Assembly: GCF_000336755.1 (NCBI RefSeq)
Contig: NZ_AOLK01000023.1
Location: 1 to 53,068 of the forward strand
From: Haloferax elongans ATCC BAA-1513
GTDB taxonomy: Archaea > Halobacteriota > Halobacteria > Halobacteriales > Haloferacaceae
Reading direction: 5' to 3'
DNA: 53,068 nucleotides
In this document: in pieces, positions 34,123 to 50,834 of the stretch
Layout: each line of letters begins with the position of its first letter
Numbering within the stretch: position 1 is the first letter of the stretch
The notes under the pieces: generated by a model
What the model saw: only the letters and a program-made list of their open reading frames with translations
Database searches by the model: none
What the model was told of the DNA's origin: nothing
Made by a program: the position numbers and the translations under genes

Positions 34123-34515
34123 CTATCGCTTCCCGAATCGGATTCCGTCTTCGACCAGCCGTAAGTTTCGCTCGCGGTCGATGTGGGGGGCCAACCAGTC
34201 GTACTCCTGTAGTTGCAAAATCAGGTCGCCCTGCAGATTTCGCCAGGCAATCGCGTAAATCGGCGACTGTCCCCACGCTCGGAGTTCGGGAACGAACTCG
34301 TCGTATTTTTCGTAGTGGTCCTCCAGTCGCTCGATGGCGTCGACGACGTACGCGGCAGCCTCGGACTCGGTGTCGGCTTCGTCAATCGCTCGGTTGAGTC
34401 GCGTTTCGAGACCTCGTACCGCCTGCTGCATGTCCTGTGCGGCATCGCCATCCGGGTCTGGAAGCGAGTCGAGAATCGGCTTCGGGACACCAAGTGACAG
34501 CTCTTCTACGTCCAT
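34123..34515 (-). CDS. Hypothetical protein (130 aa) downstream of winged-helix regulator
   Basis: A soluble, mostly helical protein. Segments such as VRGLETRLNRAIDEADTES and AYVVDAIERLEDHYEKYDEF predict long amphipathic helices, followed by LRAWGQSPIYAIAW and a basic end RLVEDGIRFGKR. The ATG at 34515 (MDVEELSLG) is preferred over a start nine codons upstream. It begins 68 bp after the winged-helix gene on the same strand, so it may be co-expressed with it. No family recognised. Confidence 0.6.
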   Translation of the reverse strand: MDVEELSLGVPKPILDSLPDPDGDAAQDMQQAVRGLETRLNRAIDEADTESEAAAYVVDAIERLEDHYEKYDEFVPELRAWGQSPIYAIAWRNLQGDLILQLQEYDWLAPHIDRERNLRLVEDGIRFGKR

Positions 34516-34583
34516 GGATTGCGGTGCGTGAGCAGATGCCAAAAAGGCGACGCCGCAATCGTGCTGTCGACTCCCGTACTCGC

Positions 34584-34898
34584 TTAAACCCGGTCGTACG
34601 AGGACTCGTCGTCAGACTGCGCTGCCGACGAAACCAACGCTTCGAAGTCTACGTCAGGGTCGTGTTGGCGGTCGCGGTTGTCGAGCGCTGCATGTCCTTT
34701 TGCCGTAATTTCGTACAGGCCAGAGTTCTCTGCGGGGCCGACGCGACGCACACAGCCGAAGTCGTCGAGTACACGAAGACGCGTGTTCATGTACGCACGC
34801 TTCTGGCCGAGTGCGACGCCGATGTTGACGGCGTTGTTTCGACCGTGCGAGGCGAGGTACTCGAGGATGGCGAAATCAGTGGGTTCGACGAGTTTCAT
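34584..34898 (-). CDS. Winged-helix transcriptional regulator, phiH1-repressor-like
   Basis: A 104-residue wHTH protein: PTDFAILEYLASHGRNNAVNI (helices 1-2), ALGQKRAYMNTRLRVLDDFG (recognition helix region), and the wing CVRRVGPAENSGLYEITAKG. This pattern is widespread in haloarchaeal phiH1-type repressors. It shares about half its residues with the regulator at 44710-45021, including MKL.PTDF.ILE, NTRL..L.D.G and RVGPA.NSGLYEIT.KG. A perfect palindrome ACCTATAGGT lies 35 bp upstream of its ATG. It sits immediately downstream of the giant surface-protein gene on the same strand. Confidence 0.85.
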   Translation of the reverse strand: MKLVEPTDFAILEYLASHGRNNAVNIGVALGQKRAYMNTRLRVLDDFGCVRRVGPAENSGLYEITAKGHAALDNRDRQHDPDVDFEALVSSAAQSDDESSYDRV

Positions 34899-34932
34899 AG
34901 TGCAGTGGGAAATGCGCGATTACTGAACAATC

Positions 34933-34942
34933 ACCTATAGGT
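34933..34942. promoter_or_regulatory. Palindrome ACCTATAGGT, candidate operator of the winged-helix gene
   Basis: A perfect 10-bp palindrome centred about 39 bp upstream of the ATG at 34898, where BRE/TATA elements would be. A related CCATATAGG is at 45057-45065 upstream of the paralogous regulator, which supports autoregulation. Confidence 0.45.
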
Positions 34943-34973
34943 ACATACCACCAGTAGAAAAGTGTGGCTTCTT

Positions 34974-34985
34974 TCGCACGTGCGA
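34974..34985. promoter_or_regulatory. Perfect 12-bp palindrome TCGCACGTGCGA
   Basis: An exact 12-bp palindrome in the gap between the regulator and the giant gene. It could be a binding site for a dimeric regulator; no second copy was found in the window. Confidence 0.3.
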
Positions 34986-35120
34986 CAGCCGTGTCGAACG
35001 CGAGCGCCGCGGCGGAGTCACTCGGTTTCGAAATATGCCCGCCACGTCACGTCGAAATACAGGCGGGAATCTACCGTATCATGTCGAAAGAAGGAAAGTA
35101 CCGAAGCGCTGATGTCGCCG

Positions 35121-44402
<9,282 letters not shown>

Positions 44403-44709
44403 TTACGCCAGAAAGCTTATATTGTCAAAACATAAGTGTTGTTGAAAATGTAATTCGTGAAACACTGATTGTCTATTTGTCAAGTGTTCATTTCAGGACG
44501 AACGAGGGGTTGGCGAGCGTAATAGATAGAGAGTCCGCCGCAGTATCGACCAATAATAATATTATATTGACATTATTGGCCTGCCGCCAGCACGACATCG
44601 ACCACTAGTCACGAATGTGCGTCTGTCATACTCGGAAAAAGAGAAGTGAGACGCGCCGGGGTGCCTCCGAAGGCCGTTCCAGCCTCCGGTAAGGCGCGTG
44701 GTTGGGAGT
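44403..44709. other. 307-bp intergenic region upstream of the giant gene
   Basis: No gene. It has promoter-like TA-rich sequence for the giant gene on its left (GCTTATATTG and CATAAG between 44415 and 44436), a long AT-rich middle, and a terminator-like structure for the regulator on its right. Confidence 0.6.
44636..44699 (-). terminator. Terminator-like stem-loop and T-tract after the second winged-helix gene
   Basis: Arms ACGCGCC (44651-44657) and GGCGCGT (44693-44699) bracket a 35-nt GC-rich loop. On the minus strand the stem is followed by TCTCACTTCTC and T5 (44636-44640). It starts 11 bp after the stop at 44710 and separates the regulator from the giant gene. Confidence 0.5.
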
Positions 44710-45021
44710 CTATTCGTCGGTGGTTCCGTTCGACCGTGCCCGGAGTTTAGATTCGACGAGGTCGTCGAAATCGACACCCTCCGTTCGGTACTGGTCGCGG
44801 TGCCCGGCCACGACCCGTCCTTTCTCGGTTATTTCGTACAGCCCGGAGTTCGGCGCGGGACCGACTCGGTCTAACAGTCCATAGTCTGCGAGTATCGGCA
44901 GTCTAGTGTTGATGTACGAACGGTTCCTGTCCAAGATATACGAGAGATTGACGGCGGTGTTCCGCCTCCCATCGGAGAGTGCCTCCAGTATATCGAAGTC
45001 GGTTGGAACGGCCAACTTCAT
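44710..45021 (-). CDS. Winged-helix transcriptional regulator, phiH1-repressor-like (paralogue)
   Basis: A 103-residue wHTH protein, paralogous to 34584-34898: PTDFDILEALSDGRRNTAVNL, ILDRNRSYINTRLPILADYG and the wing LDRVGPAPNSGLYEITEKG. It lies just upstream of the giant surface gene, same strand, separated by a terminator-like hairpin. TTATTTAA at about 45041-45049 is a TATA box at leaderless spacing, and an inverted repeat CGAAGG/CCTTCG (45025-45043) covers the start region, suiting autorepression. It likely controls its own gene and perhaps the giant surface gene. Confidence 0.85.
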   Translation of the reverse strand: MKLAVPTDFDILEALSDGRRNTAVNLSYILDRNRSYINTRLPILADYGLLDRVGPAPNSGLYEITEKGRVVAGHRDQYRTEGVDFDDLVESKLRARSNGTTDE

Positions 45022-45024
45022 GGG

Positions 45025-45043
45025 CGAAGGTCAGCATCCTTCG
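45025..45043. promoter_or_regulatory. Inverted repeat CGAAGG/CCTTCG at the regulator start
   Basis: Arms 45025-45030 and 45038-45043, loop TCAGCAT, between the TATA box and the ATG at 45021. Candidate operator. Confidence 0.4.
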
Positions 45044-45162
45044 TTAAATAAGCAACCCATATAGGAATCCTACAAGAGCGAATCTATCAGTAAGAGTCCC
45101 GTTAGGGCGGTGGTTTACGGGAAAGAGCAATGAGCCCGTTCCCACCTAGACGGTGCGACGCG

Positions 45163-45432
45163 TCACTTTCGTTCGTCGAGCGCGTCCCGTGCGAGTCGGA
45201 GGTCTTCGAGGATGCGCTCGTGCTTCGAAATCGCCGCGTCGAGATACTGCTGGGTTGCCGCCGTGGAGATGGTATCGTCACCGTAGTAGTGTGTCTGCAT
45301 CAGATGCGACTCCAACGCACTCGACGTGGAGTCGCTCGCCGAAAGCAACGACCGAATAATCGTCCAGTCGATTGCACCGTCGTCCGGTAGTTCGTCTATC
45401 AGTCCCTCGTGCCCCTCTGTTCCGCCTGACAT
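45163..45432 (-). CDS. Small hypothetical protein (89 aa)
   Basis: A small acidic helical protein: GLIDELPDDGAIDWTIIRSLLSASDSTSSALESHL, then AATQQYLDAAISKHERILEDL. The ATG at 45432 (MSGGTEGHEG) sits 30 bp after a perfect TATTTAAATA palindrome, a good leaderless promoter. It is the gene upstream of the second winged-helix regulator on the same strand (141-bp gap). No family recognised. Confidence 0.6.
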   Translation of the reverse strand: MSGGTEGHEGLIDELPDDGAIDWTIIRSLLSASDSTSSALESHLMQTHYYGDDTISTAATQQYLDAAISKHERILEDLRLARDALDERK

Positions 45433-45457
45433 CACACAAGGTGTTGCCCCGCTATGG

Positions 45458-45467
45458 TATTTAAATA
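45458..45467 (-). promoter_or_regulatory. TATA box TATTTAAATA of the 89-aa gene
   Basis: A strong A/T palindrome centred about 30 bp upstream of the ATG at 45432, the best TATA candidate in this part of the window. Confidence 0.6.
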
Positions 45468-45695
45468 TTGGATATTTTGATAATAACGAAGCAACCGGCA
45501 GCTCACAGAACCCCAGTAAACGACCCATTTAGACGTGTTATACAGCCATTTAGCCGATTCTCACTTCACCACTACAAATTATCTTATTTGATAATAGATG
45601 CGAAGGTGACAGACGAATAGTGGTCGGTAGCTGAGACGAAAGACAAGGAAAAACAATCGGCGAGCGCGCGGAGAACATTCAGTTTCGCGACCACC

Positions 45696-45710
45696 ACCCC
45701 GGAGTGGGGT
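45696..45710 (-). terminator. Short hairpin 3' of arcS
   Basis: ACCCC and GGGGT pair with a 5-nt loop, about 20 bp past the arcS stop. TAAAAA at the stop itself gives no T-run, so support is weak. Confidence 0.25.
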
Positions 45711-45729
45711 CAGACGGACAACCGCGTTT

Positions 45730-47487
45730 TTACCGCTCTTCGACGTGCCGAATTTCGACGCCGATACCCCGAGTCGACGACACCATCTCGGGACCGCTCA
45801 TCTCCGCGCGGCCGACGGCGAACGCGCGCGGCCCCTCGACAACCACTTCGTCGCCCGGCCGGATATCCGAATCCGCATCGACGACACCAGGGGCGAGGAC
45901 TGACCCGTGGGGCACGAACCCGTCGATTTCGACCGTCTTGGTCGGTGCGTCGCTGTCGCGCCACACCTTCGCACCTTCGAGCGTAAAGGAGAGCACACCG
46001 TACTGCGGGACCATCGTCGCCAACTGCTCGCCCGCGTCGTTCCAGACCTGCAGTTTGGGATAGCGACTCGTCATCTCTAATTCGACGTCAGAGAAGAGTT
46101 CGTCACCAGCACCAGCACCGAGTTGGTAGTCGGCGAGCGCCTTCACGACGTTGTGCTCGCGCTCTGTGCGCGAGAACTTCGGCTCACCATCGAGCGTCCG
46201 CATGAGGTTGCCGATGGATTCTGTCGTCGTCGGGTGTTCGGAGACGGTGTACTCCACGTCGAGGCCGAGGTCCGACTCGACACGCTCGACGATTTCGGTG
46301 TACGCACCCGGGGGCACGTGCGCGATGATGCGCGAGTAGTCGTTGCGCTTCAGATACCGCCGCAGGACCTCGGCGACGAACGTCTTTTCATCTTCGGACC
46401 AGTCACCGGTCACGACCGAGTCGTAGTGCTGAGCCGGGTACGTCAACTCCAATTCCTGCGGGACGACACCGATAGGCGACGTCATCGACACCATGTGGGC
46501 CCGGTACTGGACCGCCTCGTGGAACTGTCGGTGGCTCTGTGACTCGCTGTAGGGCTTCTTCGCCGAACACGGAAGCAACACGAGCGGGTTGTCGAAGCGG
46601 CTTTTGTACCGGGTCGTCACGCGGTCGGCGAACCGCTGAATCTCCACGCGGTCGATAGACTCCTCGGACGCGGCGGCGAGTTCCGAATCCCGGACCACGG
46701 GCGTCCGTTCTTCCATGTAGGAGTACTGCTGGTCGAACCGCCGGAACGCGGCGGTCAGCCACTGCTCGTGGCGCGCCTGCCCCTCAACGTAGTCACGGAG
46801 TCGCCCATCGCGAATGCGACGGCGAACTCTCGCAAGCTCCGCTCGAAGCGCGTTGACGTTGTGGTCGGCGGCGTCTCCTCGGGTGAACTCCGAGGCAGGC
46901 TTCTGACACGCCGCACAGGCACACGGCAACTCGTCGAGGTCTTCGAGGAAGTACTCGCCGTCGGTCGTGAGATAGAAGCCTTCGAGACCGCGGGACCGCG
47001 CGAGCGTCTCGTCGAACAGGTCCACACCGGCGTACGCGAGGACCGCGACGTTTCGCGGCGTAGCGACACCCGAGAGCATGAGCGCCGTGTCGGCTGGAAG
47101 GTTCGACTTCGCTTCGACGATTGTATCTCGAAAGGCGCGCGCGTGGCCGACGAACCCCTGTGCATCGGAGAGGATGTACGCATCCGCGCCGTAGTCGCTG
47201 GCCGTGTCGGCGGTGACAGTCGCCGCCGACGGGAAGTCGACGTCCGGGTAGTCGACGGAGAACGACTCTTTAATCTCGTCTGCGCTTCCCGCGGGAAGCG
47301 ACCGGTGCGGCAATACGGTCAGCACGTCGTCGGACCCCTCGGGCATGTCGCGCTCGGCGGCCCAGAGGCTACCGGCGTCCGAGAGAACGTCGTCCACGAG
47401 CGCCGGCGTCGTCACCGGGTCAGAGAGCCGAAGCTCCCCGACTCGGGCAGCGCCGTCGCGCGCGTGAACCTCGAAGTAATCGGTCAT
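45730..47487 (-). CDS. arcS: Archaeosine synthase subunit alpha (ArcS)
   Basis: A 585-residue tRNA-modifying enzyme that acts on preQ0 at position 15 of tRNAs to form archaeosine. N-terminal TGT-like domain with DAYILSDAQGFVGHARAFRD and LSGVATPRNVAVLAYAGVDLFD, a cysteine cluster CACAACQKP (zinc site remnant, near 195), the ArcS-specific motif LPCSAKKPYSESQSHRQFHE near 302-320, and a C-terminal PUA domain (about 508-585, DEVVVEGPRAFAVGRAEMSG). The frame stays open upstream, but the ATG at 47487 gives MTDYFEVHARDGAARVGEL, the normal family start. It is divergent from the PQQ gene with an 89-bp gap. Confidence 0.95.
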   Translation of the reverse strand: MTDYFEVHARDGAARVGELRLSDPVTTPALVDDVLSDAGSLWAAERDMPEGSDDVLTVLPHRSLPAGSADEIKESFSVDYPDVDFPSAATVTADTASDYGADAYILSDAQGFVGHARAFRDTIVEAKSNLPADTALMLSGVATPRNVAVLAYAGVDLFDETLARSRGLEGFYLTTDGEYFLEDLDELPCACAACQKPASEFTRGDAADHNVNALRAELARVRRRIRDGRLRDYVEGQARHEQWLTAAFRRFDQQYSYMEERTPVVRDSELAAASEESIDRVEIQRFADRVTTRYKSRFDNPLVLLPCSAKKPYSESQSHRQFHEAVQYRAHMVSMTSPIGVVPQELELTYPAQHYDSVVTGDWSEDEKTFVAEVLRRYLKRNDYSRIIAHVPPGAYTEIVERVESDLGLDVEYTVSEHPTTTESIGNLMRTLDGEPKFSRTEREHNVVKALADYQLGAGAGDELFSDVELEMTSRYPKLQVWNDAGEQLATMVPQYGVLSFTLEGAKVWRDSDAPTKTVEIDGFVPHGSVLAPGVVDADSDIRPGDEVVVEGPRAFAVGRAEMSGPEMVSSTRGIGVEIRHVEER

Positions 47488-47576
47488 ACCCGCTTTCGGC
47501 CCCGGATGGGCAATTAACTTGCCTTCCGCGGGCGCGAACCACAGGACATTCATGTCACTGTTGCTATGGATTATCG

Positions 47577-48845
47577 ATGTCAGAGCCCTCCACACTCTCA
47601 CGTCGACGCGCACTCTCGCTTTTGGGAGGCGGCCTCGCTATCGGTTCTCTCGGCGGCTACGTCGTCGGCGACGATTCCGAACGCGCTGAAACGGCTTCGT
47701 CACCAGTTATCGCGCCAACTGACTGGAGTCATCCGAATTACGACGCGACGAATAACCGACACCCACCAGTTCAGAACGCTCTCCGCGACCCCACCTCGCT
47801 CGATACCGTCTGGAAGGCACCGATGTCGCTCGACGGGACGTTTGTTCCCGACAATCCGGTTCCGGTCGTGGCGAACGGGTTGGTCATCGGAGGGAAGTAC
47901 TCAACCGCCCGGTCACGAACTACTTTCGAACTCTTCACGACCCACGGTGGCGAGTCGTATGGGTCGTTCAGTAGGCCGGGGACGAAGCACACGCCAGTTG
48001 CCGCGGGCGACTACCTGTTCTCTCATTACGAGACAACCGATGGAATGCAACTCGACGCGTCGGGTTTCAGAAGCGGCGAGCGACTGTGGTCGTGGGAAGA
48101 ACAGACTACGAGCCTCCCGCCCTTACAACCAGTCGTCGCGGGCGGCCTCATTCATATGGCGACTGCTAGAGGTGGCACTTCGGCCTCCGCGTTCACGCCA
48201 CGTGGAGAAACCAAATGGAAGACCCGCTTTGGTGGGAGGACGCACAATCTCGTTCCACCGGCCGCGACGCCCCGCACGCTCGTTCACCCGACAATGGACG
48301 GGTTTGCCGTCTTCGATACGCAGACCGGTGAATTCCGGTGGGAAGTCACCAGTTGGGAAGGGGGGTCGAAGGCGATGGCAACCGCGCCGGTTCTCCACGA
48401 CGGGGCACTCTACATGGCGAGGCACGACGGACGGGTGCTGTGCTACGACCTCGAAGATGATTCCGGGCCACAGTGGGTTCGGAGGCGACAGGGCCTCGCC
48501 CGCATCGCCGCCGTCGATAGTGGGCGCGTGTTCCTCACGCAGTCAAGAGATGCGCTCACCGCCCTCGCTACCACCGACGGGAGCGACGAGTGGTCACTCA
48601 ACCGCCTCGACATCCATCCCGACGCAAGCAATCTGACGGCGGCGACGCTGTGTGACGGCATCCTCTACGTCGGCGTCGTTGTCGAAAACGACGATAAGTA
48701 TCAGCATCGACTCGCTGTCATCGATGCCGACTCCGGCACTGTTTCCCACCAGACGACGCTTCCGGGCGCACCGCGTTTCGGCCCGATGATTTCGAACGGA
48801 ACGGTCATCGTACAGACGCGGGACGGCTTCGTCGGACTTCGCTAA
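47577..48845 (+). CDS. Tat-exported PQQ-like beta-propeller protein
   Basis: A 422-residue protein. N-terminal twin-arginine signal SRRRALSLLGGGLAIGSLGG, then about seven propeller blades with the PQQ-repeat signature (short VV-NGLVIGGK-type strands and DTQTGEFRW, DLEDDSGPQW, DADSGTVSHQ turns). Haloarchaea have many such outer-binding-protein-like propellers, most of unknown role; BamB-like scaffolding or dehydrogenase function are both possible, and no PQQ ligand residues can be assigned. The next gene starts 63 bp downstream on the same strand. Confidence 0.88.
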   Translation: MSEPSTLSRRRALSLLGGGLAIGSLGGYVVGDDSERAETASSPVIAPTDWSHPNYDATNNRHPPVQNALRDPTSLDTVWKAPMSLDGTFVPDNPVPVVANGLVIGGKYSTARSRTTFELFTTHGGESYGSFSRPGTKHTPVAAGDYLFSHYETTDGMQLDASGFRSGERLWSWEEQTTSLPPLQPVVAGGLIHMATARGGTSASAFTPRGETKWKTRFGGRTHNLVPPAATPRTLVHPTMDGFAVFDTQTGEFRWEVTSWEGGSKAMATAPVLHDGALYMARHDGRVLCYDLEDDSGPQWVRRRQGLARIAAVDSGRVFLTQSRDALTALATTDGSDEWSLNRLDIHPDASNLTAATLCDGILYVGVVVENDDKYQHRLAVIDADSGTVSHQTTLPGAPRFGPMISNGTVIVQTRDGFVGLR

Positions 48846-48908
48846 GGCCCAACTATCGCAGCCTCCGAGAGCCACTACCGCTTACCTGCTGGCCTACCAA
48901 GGATACCT

Positions 48909-49358
48909 ATGGTCTCCCTCGAACCTTCTGGCCCGTGGTCGCGCGAGCGCGCCGACGAGTTCCTCACGCAGACGACGATTCCGCTCCGGCTCTCGTGTCG
49001 AACCCCCGCAGGCGACCCCTGGATGCTGTCGCTGTGGTACGAGTGGGATATCGAAAACACCGAACTCCGGTGTGCCACGTCGGCCGATGCCGACGTAGTG
49101 AGATTCCTTCGCGCACACGACGATGTCGCCTTCGAGGTGTCGACGAACGACCCACCGTACCGCGGTGTGCGGGGTCGCGGGACCGCCAGCGTCGAACCCG
49201 ACGCAGAAAAGACGGTGCTTCGACGACTCATCGGCCGTTATCTCGGCGACGACGAAACACCGCTGACGAAGCGCCTGCTCTCGCCCGACCGCGACGAGGT
49301 GTCGATTCGGATTCGACCCACGAAGTTGCATACGTGGGACTACACGAGTCGGATGTAG
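48909..49358 (+). CDS. Pyridoxamine 5'-phosphate oxidase-family protein (FMN-binding split barrel)
   Basis: A 149-residue single-domain split-barrel protein. TTIPLRLSCRTPAGDPWMLSLWYEWD, ELRCATSADADVVRFLRAHDDVAFEVSTNDPPYRGVRGRGTA and RIRPTKLHTWDYTSRM follow the order of strands in PPOX-like F420/FMN reductases of archaea. Likely a small flavin- or F420-dependent oxidoreductase in the cytoplasm; the substrate is unknown. The start ATG is 63 bp after the propeller gene. Confidence 0.85.
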   Translation: MVSLEPSGPWSRERADEFLTQTTIPLRLSCRTPAGDPWMLSLWYEWDIENTELRCATSADADVVRFLRAHDDVAFEVSTNDPPYRGVRGRGTASVEPDAEKTVLRRLIGRYLGDDETPLTKRLLSPDRDEVSIRIRPTKLHTWDYTSRM

Positions 49359-49388
49359 TTGTCGGAGATGCCGAGACACTGAATATTC

Positions 49389-49417
49389 CTCTTCGGCTGG
49401 GCAGGATAGCTGAAGAG
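49389..49417 (+). terminator. 10-bp hairpin after the PPOX-family gene
   Basis: CTCTTCGGCT pairs with AGCTGAAGAG (one G-T pair) across a 9-nt loop, 30 bp past the stop codon. No T-run follows; a transcript-end or RNA-stability role is possible. Confidence 0.35.
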
Positions 49418-49456
49418 AGACATCGTCAAGAGACCCTCTGAAACATCGTTCACGAG

Positions 49457-49511
49457 GTGAAGCTGGCTTCTGAAAACCCGTTCACAGAACAGTCGTTCAG
49501 ATAACACTTTT
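49457..49511 (+). promoter_or_regulatory. 55-bp promoter/operator copy A, upstream of the CPBP protease
   Basis: Matches 49 of 55 positions of the minus-strand sequence at 50764-50710. It holds a GAAGCTGGCTTC palindrome (49459-49470), a direct GTTCA repeat and a T-run box (ACTTTTT) centred about 27 bp before the ATG at 49537. Exactly 25 bp separate the element from the ATG, the same as in copy B. Confidence 0.8.
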
Positions 49512-49536
49512 TGAGAGACACGGTCCAGTTCTCGTG

Positions 49537-50322
49537 ATGGCAAATACGTCAGCAGTGCCAAGCGCAACTGAGGAGAGGAGACCAAGTGCAATAGCGAAGC
49601 GTATCGGGGTTTCGATAGCCCTCGTCACGGGTAGTGTCGTTTTGGGCCTCGCCTTCGCCGTCGCTCTCGGGTTCGGTGTCGCGGCAGCCACCGGTGGCCT
49701 GCCAGCCGACTTCGTCAGCGTGCTCGACCTCGTAACCACACAGTCGGGGTTCGCCATCGTCGCGCTGGGGTTTCTCGGCGGTGTCACGGGGTGGCAGTTC
49801 GTCGAGATTCGCAGACCGACGCGTAGTGAACTTCGACTCGTCGCTCCTTCGCTCGCCACAGTCCTAACCATCGAAGCGCTCCGACAGCTCGCAGTCCGTC
49901 AGGGATACGTCGGTGTCGCTGGCACGCTCTCGACGCCCGGAGAGATGAGTGCGACGGCGGTCGCCATTCTGTTGGGGGCAACTGTACTCCTCGCCCCACC
50001 CGTGGAGGAGCTCTTCTTCCGTGGCGTCGTACAACAGTACGTCGCGGATGTTGCGAGTCCAGCGGTCGGCATCGCCGTCGCGACGATACTCTTCGTCCCG
50101 GTCCACGGTTTCGGTATCCTCCTCACGGCTAGCAGTCTGATGGCAGCGGTTGTCGTTGTTCTCGTACTCGCGGTGCTCTCCACCGTCCTCGGTATGGCGT
50201 ACGCTCGAACCCAAAACCTAGCAATCCCGATAGCGATTCACGCAGGATACAATCTCCTCGCCGTCTTCGTCGCTATCGGTGTCCAACAGGTCTCACTCAC
50301 CGCGGAATTTCCCGTGTTCTGA
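49537..50322 (+). CDS. CPBP-family intramembrane glutamic endopeptidase (CAAX/bacteriocin-processing type)
   Basis: A 261-residue membrane protease with about seven helices. Catalytic motifs of the family: EELFFRG (Glu157, Glu158, Arg162), FVPVHGF with His190, and HAGYN with His235 and Asn239. Family members process prenylated proteins or act in self-immunity to peptide bacteriocins, so a halocin-immunity or membrane-stress role is possible, but nothing here proves it. The ATG at 49537 is preferred over the overlapping GTG at 49534 because its distance to the upstream element equals that at the gene at 50684. It is convergent with the small membrane protein. Confidence 0.92.
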   Translation: MANTSAVPSATEERRPSAIAKRIGVSIALVTGSVVLGLAFAVALGFGVAAATGGLPADFVSVLDLVTTQSGFAIVALGFLGGVTGWQFVEIRRPTRSELRLVAPSLATVLTIEALRQLAVRQGYVGVAGTLSTPGEMSATAVAILLGATVLLAPPVEELFFRGVVQQYVADVASPAVGIAVATILFVPVHGFGILLTASSLMAAVVVVLVLAVLSTVLGMAYARTQNLAIPIAIHAGYNLLAVFVAIGVQQVSLTAEFPVF

Positions 50323-50471
50323 CCCTCTACTCGGAAGCCAATGTCTAAGCTGAGTGTCTGGCAGACATCCTCGTCGCTGCCGCTGAATGGTAACTCGACG
50401 AAGCCCACCGCGACAACACCCGCCACGGGAGGGCGAAATCGGTTAGGAGGCGCTTCCTCTCGTGGCGAAGC

Positions 50472-50684
50472 TTACTCGTCTCCCTTCAAGAACCCGACCA
50501 TAATTCCGCTCGACATCCCCAGCATCATACCGGCACCAACCCCGAGAGCTGGCATGTCGATGGCCAACCCGGCGGCTAATCCGAGTGCTGAACCGAGGAA
50601 CATCCCGATTCCCATGAATGCGGGATTTAATCGGTTCTGCTCCTCAGTTTCGGCGGAGCCGTCATCTGAAATAGTACTTGACAT
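50472..50684 (-). CDS. Small glycine-zipper membrane protein (70 aa)
   Basis: A polar head (SSTISDDGSAETEEQNRLNP) is followed by a hydrophobic segment with regular small residues and three acidic or proline breaks (FMGIGMFLGSALGLAAGLAI, MPALGVGAGMMLGMSSGIMV) and a short FLKGDE tail. This gives two tightly packed helices. The ATG at 50684 is preferred over the GTG two codons upstream (50690) since it lies exactly 25 bp after a 55-bp promoter element identical in layout to that of the CPBP protease. It is probably co-regulated with it. No family recognised. Confidence 0.75.
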   Translation of the reverse strand: MSSTISDDGSAETEEQNRLNPAFMGIGMFLGSALGLAAGLAIDMPALGVGAGMMLGMSSGIMVGFLKGDE

Positions 50685-50709
50685 ACACACAGATACCGTG
50701 GATAACCTG

Positions 50710-50764
50710 AAAAGTGCTATCTGAATGAGTATTCTGTGAACGGATTTTCAGAAGCGAGCTTCAC
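50710..50764 (-). promoter_or_regulatory. 55-bp promoter/operator copy B, upstream of the small membrane protein
   Basis: Inverted copy of 49457-49511 with six mismatches. It reads on the minus strand GTGAAGCTCGCTTCTGAAAA, then CCGTTCACAGAA, TTCAGATAGCACTTTT, and ends 25 bp before the ATG at 50684. The palindrome GAAGCTCGCTTC is kept. Confidence 0.8.
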
Positions 50765-50834
50765 AAACACGAGATTGCAGTCCGAGACGAGTCGTTTCGA
50801 GACAAAAAGCCACTCGCCGAGGAGGTGAGAAGAG

